64,000 bases of DNA from Thermogutta sp039793925 (GTDB lineage Bacteria > Planctomycetota > Planctomycetia > Pirellulales > Thermoguttaceae), in assembly GCF_039793925.1 (NCBI RefSeq), contig NZ_JBAMME010000130.1, forward strand, positions 62,001 through 126,000, read 5' to 3'. The notes under the pieces were generated by a model. That model did no database searches. It saw only the letters and a program-made list of their open reading frames with translations, and was not told where the DNA came from. This document shows, one piece after another, positions 17,993 through 25,978 of the stretch. How positions within the stretch are numbered: position 1 is the stretch's first letter; each line of letters starts with the position of its first letter. The translations under genes were made by a program, and so were the position numbers.

Positions 17993-18297
17993 CGTAAATG
18001 CGACATCCCCCAGAGTATAACCCCGGTCTCTGGAAAGAAGAATGCGGCGTATGAGCTTATCGCCGGTGATGCGAGACGTTCCTCGGTCGCAGGTGGGTGC
18101 CCCAGTTACTTTCCGTTACACGTGGCCGGCCGCCTTCATTGCGCGTAACGAGGCGGCCAGCATCCAAAAGGGAATTCTTTTTCTCGCGAAGGCGCCAAGC
18201 CGAAACACACTTGTTGAAGCCCCGCTACGCGTCCGCTGGCCACTGGGTGAATCTTCGCCGACGCGGCACATCGGGAACGGGTAGATAAAACGTGGGT
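17993..18297. other. 305-base spacer between two minus-strand genes
   Basis: No gene was found. A GGCCGCC/GGCGGCC inverted repeat with a 17-base loop lies at about 18128-18161, without a T-run on either side. The promoter of the large glycosidase-like gene is expected here, but no consensus boxes stood out. Confidence 0.45.
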
Positions 18298-18972
18298 TTA
18301 GCTCTTTTTCCTCCGTTTGGCAGTAGCCGACTGGGCGGACTTCGTGCCTGACGCCTTTTTGGCAGCTTTTTTCGTAGTCTTTTTGACAGGCGCTGCAACC
18401 TCCTTGTGCGCGTCAGATGATGCCGGGTCCGTGGAGGGTGCGGCGTCAAGGTCGTAGAGCGTCTCCTCCTTTTTCGGCGGCAACAGATGCTGGACAATTG
18501 TTTTGAGCGAGCGCCCTGTCTGCTGGAAAATGGGTTCCTCTTCCTCCAAAAGGTCGCCCAAATCTTCCTCAATGCTTTCCGGATCTTCGCCCGCTTCGAG
18601 ACGCCGGATGGCCTCCTCCATCGCCCCGCCGAATTCGAGGCCTGTGGACTGGGAGAGCTTGCGCATGAGACGCGCCATCTGGCGGGGATCCTCCTCGTCC
18701 AGGTTCTCCGCCTCGGAGGCCAATTCCATCATTGCGCGTTCGAACTTTTCTTCGTCAAACCCTGGTGGCAGTAAGTCATCGTCCTCTTGCCCGCCCTCCC
18801 CCTTCTCCGATTTATCTGATCCCCCGCGACCGATGGCAAAACGGGAAACCCGGCGCTCCAACTGGGGGCGCCCGCAACGGGGGCAGTCGGGTCGTTTTTC
18901 TGTATTAATTTTGCGGGAAAAGAAGCTGTACACCGTGTGACAATCGGCGCAGTAAAACTCGTAGATTGGCAC
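18298..18972 (-). CDS. FmdB-type zinc ribbon protein with long acidic middle and Lys/Ala-rich tail
   Basis: The N-terminal 42 residues form the FmdB/CxxC_CxxC zinc ribbon (MPIYEFYCADCHTVYSFFS then CPRCGRPQLERRVS), with four Cys ligands. The remainder of the 224 residues is unusual for the family, which is often around 70-110 residues. There is an acidic helical part (EEDPRQMARLMRKLSQSTG and EDPESIEEDLGDLLEEEEP) and a histone-like tail (KKTTKKAAKKASGTK). The GTG start at 18972 has AAAGGAG upstream. A role in nucleic acid or protein regulation is inferred from the tail alone. It is divergent from the dTDP-rhamnose gene. Confidence 0.88.
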   Translation of the reverse strand: MPIYEFYCADCHTVYSFFSRKINTEKRPDCPRCGRPQLERRVSRFAIGRGGSDKSEKGEGGQEDDDLLPPGFDEEKFERAMMELASEAENLDEEDPRQMARLMRKLSQSTGLEFGGAMEEAIRRLEAGEDPESIEEDLGDLLEEEEPIFQQTGRSLKTIVQHLLPPKKEETLYDLDAAPSTDPASSDAHKEVAAPVKKTTKKAAKKASGTKSAQSATAKRRKKS

Positions 18973-19203
18973 GGCTGGCTCCTTTTCTCTATCAGAAATG
19001 CGACGAAGGTTTGTTGAAATCGGTTCTCTCGATACCGCAAGTTACCGTCGAAGCCGGTTCCGCCCTCGAGTTGATCCTGACTTGCAAAGACATCTTGCAA
19101 GCCGGCACTTGGTCCTTCTCCTATTACCTAGTTTATACTAGCTTATCGAAAGCCAGAGGAGAGTGATTTCCGGTTTTGTGTTTGCTTGGTTTGGAGCCAT
19201 GCC

Positions 19204-20082
19204 GTGATTGCCGTAACCGGTTCAAAAGGCCAGTTGGGGGGAGAGCTGTGTCGCCAGTGGGGATCACAGGCCGTCGGCCTGGACCTTCCGGAGTTCGATC
19301 TTCTCGATTTCGACGGCATGAGAAGGACTCTCCGAGAACTGCGTCCCCACGCCATTGTCCATGCCGCTGCCTATACCGCCGTGGATAGGGCCGAAGAGGA
19401 GCCCGACAGGTGCTTCGCGATCAACGCCACGGCCACCGGCGTGCTGGCAGAGCTGGCCCGGGAATTGAACTGTCCCCTGCTCTATGTCAGCACCGACTAC
19501 GTGTTTGGCGGGGAACCACTCCGGACCGAACCATTTCGGGAAGAGGATCCGGCTTCGCCTCAGGGAGTATACGCAACGAGCAAATACGAAGGGGAGATTA
19601 AGGTGCTCGCTTGGGAGAAGCACTACATTGTACGGACCTGTGGCCTTTACGGTCGCCTGGGCCCTAATTCCCCCGGCAACTTCGTAGAGACCATGATTCG
19701 CCTCGGACGGTCGAGAAAGCCTCTCCGGGTCGTGAATGATCAGTTCTGCACCCCCAGTTATGTGGTCCATGTCGCGCGGGCAATCCGTTATTTGCTCGGA
19801 ACAGCCATGTTTGGAACGTTTCACATTGTTAACGATGGTTTCACCACCTGGTACGAATTTGCTTGCGAAGTTTTTCGGTTACTCAACTGGGATGTCGATA
19901 TCACGCCAATCACCACTGAGGAATATGGCGCTAAAGCACCGCGTCCTCGCTTTAGTGTGCTGGATACCTCGAAGTACCAGCGGTTTGTGGATGCGCCCCC
20001 TCTACCGCACTGGAAAGACGCCCTGGCTGAGTATCTGCAGGAAAGGGAAAAACTGTATCCGGAGGACAAAGGAATGCGCTAA
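19204..20082 (+). CDS. rfbD: dTDP-4-dehydrorhamnose reductase (RfbD/RmlD family)
   Basis: A short-chain-dehydrogenase-fold enzyme that makes dTDP-L-rhamnose for cell-surface polysaccharide. Motifs are the Rossmann IAVTGSKGQLGGELCRQWG, NADPH-contacting VHAAAYTAVDRAEEEP, STDYVFGGE, and the catalytic YATSKYEGE (Tyr-x-x-x-Lys). PLRVVNDQFCTPSYV is also typical of the family. The GTG at 19204 follows GGAG at seven bases and puts the Rossmann motif directly at the N-terminus; a TTG at 19186 would add six residues. No other rml gene lies nearby. It precedes the pseudopilin operon by 245 bases, which contain a separate promoter, so co-transcription is doubtful. Confidence 0.9.
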   Translation: MIAVTGSKGQLGGELCRQWGSQAVGLDLPEFDLLDFDGMRRTLRELRPHAIVHAAAYTAVDRAEEEPDRCFAINATATGVLAELARELNCPLLYVSTDYVFGGEPLRTEPFREEDPASPQGVYATSKYEGEIKVLAWEKHYIVRTCGLYGRLGPNSPGNFVETMIRLGRSRKPLRVVNDQFCTPSYVVHVARAIRYLLGTAMFGTFHIVNDGFTTWYEFACEVFRLLNWDVDITPITTEEYGAKAPRPRFSVLDTSKYQRFVDAPPLPHWKDALAEYLQEREKLYPEDKGMR

Positions 20083-20254
20083 CGGCGGAAACGTGCCGAT
20101 GCCTCGGCGTGACGCAAGCGAACACAAAATCAGTACTTTGGGCCACCGGGTGGTGCACCAACGATCGGTTGGACCGATTCTGTCTGTTCTGGCGTCCTGC
20201 CCCGTGGGAATGGCGCTGGCCTCCTAGATAGATGATCTTAAGCCAGGCTCCTTA

Positions 20255-20283
20255 TTGACGTAGCGGGGACCGCGCGCTATATT
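20255..20283 (+). promoter_or_regulatory. Sigma-70-type promoter for the GspF/pseudopilin operon
   Basis: TTGACG at 20255-20260 and TATATT at 20278-20283 are separated by exactly 17 bases, one mismatch each from consensus. The predicted transcript would start near 20290, about 38 bases before the first GspF-like gene. This is the best promoter match noticed in the window. Confidence 0.72.
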
Positions 20284-20327
20284 GCGACTGGCATGCAGCT
20301 CTCTCTTGCTACGAAGGAGCCTTGTCC

Positions 20328-21416
20328 GTGCCCCAAACCAACCCTTCCTCTTCGCGCGGAAGTGCGCTCTCTGCGGCTGAGTTTTTCGCTCTGCACAGAC
20401 AGATTGCGTCCCTGGTGAAGCTGGGATTGCCGTTGGAACGCTTTCTGACTCGCTGGAACACGGGTGGGAACCGCCGATGGCGAAAAACCGTGCAAGAGAT
20501 CAATGAGGCCCTCCAGCATGGCATACCCCTGGAAGAAGCCCTCCAGAGGGTCAACGAGCATCTGGCACCTGTTTACGGGGCGGTGCTTCGGTTGGGAAAC
20601 AAGTCAGGCCAAACCGGCGCTATTCTGGCAGATATCGGCCAATTCGGAGAGCGGGCGATCGCCATCCGCAATCAATTGGTGGCCTCGCTGGCGTACCCTC
20701 TTGTCATCTTTCTCGCGGCTTTGGGGGTGCTTGCGGCATTCCTAGCATTTGTGTTTCCTGTTCTACTTGACAGCATGCGTGATTGGGGCGCTGATGGGTC
20801 AGACCTGCTCCGTCTGCTCCAGACATTGCGCGGTTACCTCCCCTACTGGGCCCCGGCGGGTGTACTTGTTCCCGTCATGCTGTTCCTTTTGTGGGTCCTT
20901 TCGATTAATCGGGCCCGTATTCTGATGCCGGATTACTTTGTCTGCCGGCTGGGATGGTTCCCGGGGATTCGTGCGATCATCCGGAGCGAGCAGGTCACGC
21001 TCTTCACAGATCTTCTCGCAATAGGAATACGACATGGTGTCCCGGTGGACGAAGCCATCCGCCTGGCAGGAAGCATCCTGGGCGATCGGAGATGGCGAGA
21101 AGAGGCAAAATGGCTGGCGGAGGCGATCCGTCATCAGAATTGGTCAGCGGCGTTGGGAAAGGAGTACCGCAGAATTCCTGCCAGTGTGCGATGGACCATC
21201 GTGGACGGCCTCACATTCCCCCAACTGGCAGAGTCTCTGAAAAGTCTCGCACAGCAATGGCGCCATCGGTGTGAACGCCAGATGCGGGTGTTTCGCTCGG
21301 TCACGGTACCTTTGGCCGTCATTATTCCAAGCGTGATCATCGTTTTTGGGATTATCTTTATCTTCGGCTGGCCCTGGTGGTCACTGCTTATGACGATTGC
21401 AGAATTTCATCCGTAG
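20328..21416 (+). CDS. Type II secretion/type IV pilus platform protein, GspF family (first of three)
   Basis: A 362-residue inner-membrane protein with two GspF domains. The N-terminal copy has the features of the family: FFALHRQIASLVKLGLPLER, ALQHGIPLEEALQRV, and RLGNKSGQTGAILADIGQFG. Membrane helices follow at SLAYPLVIFLAALGVLAAFL and APAGVLVPVMLFLLWVL, then the second copy (QVTLFTDLLAIGIRHGVPVD) and a final helix near VPLAVIIPSVIIVFGIIFIF. GspF proteins form the platform that couples the ATPase to the growing pseudopilus. A GTG at 20328 has GAAGGAG eight bases upstream; a TTG at 20322 is too close to it. It opens the operon that runs to 28115. Confidence 0.93.
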   Translation: MPQTNPSSSRGSALSAAEFFALHRQIASLVKLGLPLERFLTRWNTGGNRRWRKTVQEINEALQHGIPLEEALQRVNEHLAPVYGAVLRLGNKSGQTGAILADIGQFGERAIAIRNQLVASLAYPLVIFLAALGVLAAFLAFVFPVLLDSMRDWGADGSDLLRLLQTLRGYLPYWAPAGVLVPVMLFLLWVLSINRARILMPDYFVCRLGWFPGIRAIIRSEQVTLFTDLLAIGIRHGVPVDEAIRLAGSILGDRRWREEAKWLAEAIRHQNWSAALGKEYRRIPASVRWTIVDGLTFPQLAESLKSLAQQWRHRCERQMRVFRSVTVPLAVIIPSVIIVFGIIFIFGWPWWSLLMTIAEFHP

Positions 21417-21469
21417 AATTGAGCCGCCGCGCTAGTCGTTTGCGGGTGGCAAATGTTGGGAGCTGACTG

Positions 21470-21715
21470 ATGAGAACCGTGCGTCGCTGTCGTTCTTGCC
21501 AGGATGTCATCGAGGAAAACTGGTGGACCAAGTCGGCCTATTGTTTCAGCGAACAGCAAAGGTCATTAGCCGCACAGTACTGCGAAGAATGCGGTCGGGA
21601 AAAAATCCTGGGCATTCTGGAGGCCCCGGATTCTCCGTGGGACCGCTTGGCCCAGCGCGGCGAGGGTTGGGCGGATGCTTCTCGCCCCGGTTCAACGGAT
21701 AGCCCGGAAGACTGA
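21470..21715 (+). CDS. Small zinc-ribbon-like protein within the pseudopilin operon
   Basis: An 81-residue protein with paired cysteines CRSCQDVI near the N-terminus and YCEECGREK near residue 39, spaced like a small zinc ribbon. The C-terminal third is acidic and polar and is likely disordered. GGGAG lies eight bases before the ATG, and the gene sits between two GspF-like genes on the same strand with 50-80-base gaps, so it is probably translated. No family was recognised. It might be a structural or regulatory partner of the platform proteins, but that is inferred only from position. Confidence 0.65.
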   Translation: MRTVRRCRSCQDVIEENWWTKSAYCFSEQQRSLAAQYCEECGREKILGILEAPDSPWDRLAQRGEGWADASRPGSTDSPED

Positions 21716-21773
21716 CGCGGACAACAACCGCGTTTGGCGATCCCAACCAGAAAGATGAAGCAGCGGGGCAGAC

Positions 21774-22877
21774 ATGGGTGGAAGAGGGAGCATGAACCCT
21801 GGAGCAAGCATTGGCGGCAGTCCGGTGGATTGGGAAACACTGGCAGACGTCATCTCTCAGACCGTGCGTTCCGATCTTCCCCTTCCCAATGCTCTTGAGG
21901 CCCTGGCGGAGGACTGTCCCAATCGGGCCACAAAGTCGGTCTTTCGCAAGTTGGCCGGATTCATTTCCCAGGGTTTGTCGCTGCAGGACGGCCTGCGGCG
22001 GCTTTCCGACGCTCAGTCCCGCGAATTGCGTGGCATCCTTGAGGCCAGTGCGCTCTGCCCCCACCCTGGAGTTGCCTTGGCAAGACTGCTCCAGCTCAAA
22101 CGTCATTATCAGGAGTTACTTCGTGATCTTCGGGCGACGGTGGGATATCCAACGCTCTGCGGACTTGTGACACTTGCGGGGTCATTGATTGTAGTCTCAC
22201 AGTGGTTGATGTCGGGATTTTCACCGATCAATTTTACCGACTTTTCCGATATTGGGTCGATTTCGTCGCCAACTTATTGCTCTACCTCATCTTCCTCTGA
22301 CTTACTCATCCCGATAACGGTGTGGTGGCTGGCATCATTTCTTTTGCTGTTCGTTGTAGTTGTAGCGACGATTGTTCTAGTAGCCGTTCTTTTGGCTCCT
22401 GTCCAGCTTTCGGCTGGGAACTGGGTCTATCGCGTGCCGTTGTTAGGAAAGTACTATAAGGCAGCAGCGTTGAGCTATCTTGCTGGAGTAATGGCGGAGC
22501 TGCTCAGCCAGCAGGTGCAGATGCCTGCTGCTTTAACCGCAGGAGCCAGGGTCTCGCGATGGCCCGACTTGAAGGAGGCCCTGCAGGAAGCGAGCTTTCG
22601 CGCAGAAGAGGGGATTCCACTTGGCGAGGCGATGGCGAAGAATCCATGGATGTCGGCCAGTTTCCTCGCGTTTCTCACGGAATCTCCCCAGAGCATTCCG
22701 ATTGAGGAACGCCTCGCCGCCCTGTATTCACTGTTCGACGGCCAAAGCCGGTGCCTGGGGGTGGCTCTGGAAAGAAAACTTACGTTCGTGATGCTGCTGG
22801 GGCTCATTCCCGCTCTCATGCCCCTGCTTGCTTGGTTTGCCGCAGTGCAATCCTATTTGGCCGCATTTTCCGGATGA
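21774..22877 (+). CDS. GspF-family platform protein (second of three)
   Basis: A 367-residue protein with the duplicated GspF arrangement. The first domain runs from ETLADVISQTVRSDLPLPNA through GFISQGLSLQDGLRRL, and a membrane segment lies at GLVTLAGSLIVVSQWLM. A low-complexity Ser/Thr stretch (SSPTYCSTSSSSDL) follows, then a very hydrophobic helix (ASFLLLFVVVVATIVLVAVL). The second domain contains SYLAGVMAELLSQQVQMPAA and a final helix FVMLLGLIPALMPLLAWFAA. An ATG at 21792 with GAGGGAGC just upstream is an equally good start. It diverges strongly from the first and third copies, so they are old paralogues rather than recent duplicates. Confidence 0.87.
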   Translation: MGGRGSMNPGASIGGSPVDWETLADVISQTVRSDLPLPNALEALAEDCPNRATKSVFRKLAGFISQGLSLQDGLRRLSDAQSRELRGILEASALCPHPGVALARLLQLKRHYQELLRDLRATVGYPTLCGLVTLAGSLIVVSQWLMSGFSPINFTDFSDIGSISSPTYCSTSSSSDLLIPITVWWLASFLLLFVVVVATIVLVAVLLAPVQLSAGNWVYRVPLLGKYYKAAALSYLAGVMAELLSQQVQMPAALTAGARVSRWPDLKEALQEASFRAEEGIPLGEAMAKNPWMSASFLAFLTESPQSIPIEERLAALYSLFDGQSRCLGVALERKLTFVMLLGLIPALMPLLAWFAAVQSYLAAFSG

Positions 22878-22902
22878 GCTAATAAAAATGTAGCAAGGGC
22901 CG

Positions 22903-24189
22903 ATGATGTTACCCGAAGGTTATCAGCGGGTCATTGAGAACGTAGTTCTGCCGCTTGTCGGCGGACTGGCGGGGATATTGTTCGCTTTCGTGTGCCTCTG
23001 GTGGACCCGTCCGAAAGGCAAGGACGTTTTCCGGGATACCGCACCCTGGGTTCTGGGCATTCGAGTCGCTGCATGGATCGTGTTCGTTACCGCGAGTGTT
23101 TTACTGTTTGGACCGTTATGGGTGGTGGTTCTTCTTGCCGGTCTGGGTCTTATTTCTACAGGCAACTCGCGATTATTCTGGCTTACTTTTTCCTCGGCCG
23201 TCAAAAACAATCTCCCCCTGCTTCCGACCCTGTCTGCTTTTCTCAAAGACCAGGGCATGTTCAGTCCGCACCCGAGTTTGTTGCGATCGCTGGCAGCCGG
23301 GCAGCCAGTGCAGAAAGCGATTCGGAGACTGCCCTTGCAACTGCGAGATCGGGTTGCCGTACACCTGGGAGCTCTCACCGGTGACTGGGACCTCGCGATT
23401 GAGACCACCGACGAGAACGACCAGGAGCTCCGCGATGCGGAAGAACTTTTTTATGGGCGATTTGGGCTGGTCCTCGTGACGGGTGTCGCAACCGTTTTTG
23501 CTCTTTTCATCCTGGGGCGAGTTATGAGGATGCTCGTCATGATCGCCGACGAGTTTGGCATCGGGATGTCGACGACAGCCCATCCCGTTTTGTCTATGAT
23601 GAAATGGGGAGCCGAGACAGTGCCAAACTCACTGTTATTTCCTCTCGGCTTGATGCTGCTCGTCACCATTTTGATCGGACTCTACTGGAGCGGCGGGCTC
23701 AACATCCTCCGCGATCTTAGTCCGTTTACCAAGTGTTCTTCCCGCGTCTGCAGTTTGATCCTGCAAGGGCTGGCTCTCGGCACGCGTGCTGAAAAGACTT
23801 ATCCCGCCATTCTGGAAGCGTTGATCCCTGCGTTAGCGCCACGACTCTGGGAAGCTATCACAGCGCGGCTGCCGCTGGGCATCTCGTGGCGGTTGCGGAA
23901 AGTCCACGACGCCATCCGACGAGGTGATGATCTTGCCGACGCCCTTCTCCGCTGGCGTATCATCAGCGTCACAGACGCGGAAGTGCTCAGAGCTGCCGAG
24001 TCGATGGGCAATCTCCCGGAGGCCGTGGAAATTCTCGCCGTGTGGTATCGCGATCGGGCGGCAGTGCGGCTCAGGTGGTGGGGTATTTATGGCTATCTCA
24101 TTATTGTGGCCGTAGAGGCGCTCTTGGTTGCCGCAGTTTATCTGGGATGCTTTGTTTTCCTGGTCCAACTTGCGTACAGCCTTCTGTGA
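22903..24189 (+). CDS. GspF-related platform protein (third of three)
   Basis: A 428-residue polytopic protein, longer than the other two copies because of two extra N-terminal helices (PLVGGLAGILFAFVCLWW and AAWIVFVTASVLLFGPLWVV). The GspF-like parts are visible as SAVKNNLPLLPTLSAFLKDQ and, in the second half, SLILQGLALGTRAEKTYPAI, DAIRRGDDLADALLRWRIIS and LRAAESMGNLPEAVEILAVW. The latter follows the usual GspF pattern of a Gly-Asn-Leu-Pro-Glu loop before a final helix. AAGGG precedes the ATG. It is separated by 25 bases from the second copy and 50 bases from the pseudopilin gene, supporting one transcript. Confidence 0.83.
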   Translation: MMLPEGYQRVIENVVLPLVGGLAGILFAFVCLWWTRPKGKDVFRDTAPWVLGIRVAAWIVFVTASVLLFGPLWVVVLLAGLGLISTGNSRLFWLTFSSAVKNNLPLLPTLSAFLKDQGMFSPHPSLLRSLAAGQPVQKAIRRLPLQLRDRVAVHLGALTGDWDLAIETTDENDQELRDAEELFYGRFGLVLVTGVATVFALFILGRVMRMLVMIADEFGIGMSTTAHPVLSMMKWGAETVPNSLLFPLGLMLLVTILIGLYWSGGLNILRDLSPFTKCSSRVCSLILQGLALGTRAEKTYPAILEALIPALAPRLWEAITARLPLGISWRLRKVHDAIRRGDDLADALLRWRIISVTDAEVLRAAESMGNLPEAVEILAVWYRDRAAVRLRWWGIYGYLIIVAVEALLVAAVYLGCFVFLVQLAYSLL

Positions 24190-24239
24190 AGTGTCCTAAC
24201 ATTGCCATGGAACGTAATTTGTTTTGGGGGTTGTCGATC

Positions 24240-24761
24240 ATGCAGCAGGGCGAGCCGCAGCGGATTGTCGGCACCACAGGCATGCACCCTGGCTCGACAG
24301 CCGTGGAGCTTGTTGTCGCCGTTACCTTGCTGGCCGTCTTGAGCGGCATTTGCAGCGAACTGATTGTTTCCACCGTTCGGTTAAGAAGGGAGGAACGAAA
24401 GCGGGCATGGGCCCTTCAGGAAGCTGCTAACGCCATGGAAACGCTGTTCGCGAAACCGTGGGAGGCGTTGGTTGTCGGTAAGAAAGAAGTCGGCCCATGT
24501 TCTCCAGCCGGGCAGCCGGTTCTGGAGTCGGCAGTGGTGCGACAGGAGGTTCTTGCAGCGGGGGAAGCGAGACGCCTGGTTGTGACCGTCGAATGGCCGA
24601 ATGGTGAGGGAAAACCGTCAGGAAGTGTGTCGCTGGTGGCATACCGGTTTCCTCCCGTGGCTGCTCAACCGGCGTCGCAATCTTCCCGTGCGAGCGGCGG
24701 GATAAGTCAGCTCGCCCAACATACAAACCTTCCACCGGTCGGCGGCAATCGAGGTGACTGA
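24240..24761 (+). CDS. Prepilin-like pseudopilin, GspI/minor pilin type
   Basis: A 173-residue protein with a type IV prepilin N-terminus: a polar leader ending in Gly (MHPG), then STAVELVVAVTLLAVLSGI, where Glu occupies position 5 of the mature protein as required for methylation and assembly. One long helix and a small beta domain follow (ETLFAKPWEALVVGKKEVG, RLVVTVEWPNGEG). The C-terminal 40 residues are Ser/Gln/Pro-rich. The start is uncertain: ATG at 24240 has GGGGG upstream, while 24207 and 24282 are alternatives. It ends with a TGATG overlap onto the next pseudopilin gene. The length and the VTVEW strand resemble GspI, but the match is not decisive. Confidence 0.82.
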   Translation: MQQGEPQRIVGTTGMHPGSTAVELVVAVTLLAVLSGICSELIVSTVRLRREERKRAWALQEAANAMETLFAKPWEALVVGKKEVGPCSPAGQPVLESAVVRQEVLAAGEARRLVVTVEWPNGEGKPSGSVSLVAYRFPPVAAQPASQSSRASGGISQLAQHTNLPPVGGNRGD

Positions 24762-25357
24762 TGAAAACCCGACAAGGTTTTACTCTGCTCGAGATGACGC
24801 TGGTATCTGTCGTCTCGATCATACTTTTGGCGGTGGCTGTGGCCCTGACAGGTGTCGTCATGGGCCTCTCGTCCGTGACTTCACGTCAGCTCGAGGGGGA
24901 GCGGGTGCTCGGGCGACTCAGCCTCGTTTTCCGGAAGGACGTACACCAGGCTGAAAGCATCACTATTCCACAAGAAAACAAGACAATCTCTCTCCGCGAG
25001 GACGACCAGATAATCTGTGAGCTGCGTCTGCCTCACCAGGAAATTGTGCGTTACCGGGTCCACAGGGGGATCCTGCGGGAGCGGGTTCGAGATGGCGGCG
25101 TCGTGGGCAGGGAGGGATTTCCGCTTGATCTTCGCGGTCGGGTACAAATACGGCAGGAAAACGATGGCATCCACACACGTGCCGTCATGATGTTAGAGCT
25201 TGGTGCTGGCGATCCAATCACCCGGCAGGAGCGTGATCCCCACCGTACCTGGCAAATCGTGGCTTATGTCGGTCGGGACCAACTCACATCGCCAGCGGTT
25301 TCCCTTGATTCCACACAGACCACGGCTAAAAGCCAAAACGGGGGTGAACAACAATGA
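24761..25357 (+). CDS. Prepilin-like pseudopilin, GspJ type
   Basis: A 198-residue protein with a textbook prepilin start: MKTRQG, peptidase cleavage before Phe, then FTLLEMTLVSVVSIILLAV with Glu at mature position 5. The following region (VLGRLSLVFRKDVHQAESIT, EIVRYRVHRGILRERVRDGG) has the pattern of GspJ, which caps the pseudopilus with GspI and GspK. It overlaps the preceding gene by one base and the next by four bases (ATGA), so the three minor pilins are translationally coupled. Confidence 0.86.
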   Translation: MKTRQGFTLLEMTLVSVVSIILLAVAVALTGVVMGLSSVTSRQLEGERVLGRLSLVFRKDVHQAESITIPQENKTISLREDDQIICELRLPHQEIVRYRVHRGILRERVRDGGVVGREGFPLDLRGRVQIRQENDGIHTRAVMMLELGAGDPITRQERDPHRTWQIVAYVGRDQLTSPAVSLDSTQTTAKSQNGGEQQ

Positions 25358-25797
25358 GCCCCATCGCCCTTTCGCCTTTCGCCGATCTTCCTGGAAGCCG
25401 GGTGGGCGAGGCGCCTTCCCAGACACGCTGGGGACGCGGTGTTGCGGCGCTGGGAATCCTTGTGTGTCTCGTGGTCGTTTCGACACTTGCCGCAACCCTG
25501 GCCCACCAGTTGTGGTTACGTGTCCGCGACGCACAGCAGGAGCGCTACCTCATTCAGGCCGATTGGTTGGTGGCATCGGCCATCGACCGTGCGGTTTACA
25601 GGATCCGCGAAAATGCGGATTACCAAGGTGAAGTTTGGGAAATACCTGAAAACGAGTTACCTGGTGGGCTCCGTGGAGTGGTCCGCACGGCCATTAAACA
25701 GGACGGTGGAAAACTGCGGTTTCTCGTACTGGAGGTAAAAATCTTGCTTAACGAGAAAATTGTGGTCAGCGAAACTCGGCAGGTGACGCTTCCCTGA
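25354..25797 (+). CDS. Minor pseudopilin-like membrane protein (GspK/PilX-like)
   Basis: A 147-residue protein with a 27-residue polar N-terminus, one hydrophobic helix (GVAALGILVCLVVVSTLAATL) and a small soluble domain (QADWLVASAIDRAVYRIREN, RFLVLEVKILLNEKIVVSET). Proteins of the GspK/PilX class have this helix followed by a segment rich in Ala/Arg that begins AQ or QAxWLA, which is seen here. The leader lacks an obvious Gly-Phe cleavage site with Glu at +5, so processing by prepilin peptidase is uncertain. It is much smaller than typical GspK (about 300 residues). It overlaps the previous gene by ATGA. Confidence 0.74.
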   Translation: MSPIALSPFADLPGSRVGEAPSQTRWGRGVAALGILVCLVVVSTLAATLAHQLWLRVRDAQQERYLIQADWLVASAIDRAVYRIRENADYQGEVWEIPENELPGGLRGVVRTAIKQDGGKLRFLVLEVKILLNEKIVVSETRQVTLP

Positions 25798-25978
25798 CAG
25801 CATATCGGCTGGCTTCGAATCAGGGTGGTGCGCTGTGTGGTTATATGGTTTTTCCTGGTTGCCTCGCAACGAGATTGAAACGATGCGGTCCAATTTGAAC
25901 ACCGCGACCGGATGGTCTAGCTTCACTGGGAAAAAATTCTTTTTCCCTGCTGATCGCGTCGGGAGGATTTCCCGATGG

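Noticed and set aside
18128..18161. GGCCGCC/GGCGGCC hairpin as a terminator of the FmdB gene
   Set aside because: The stem is short, the loop is 17 bases and neither side has a T-run, so a terminator call is not supported.
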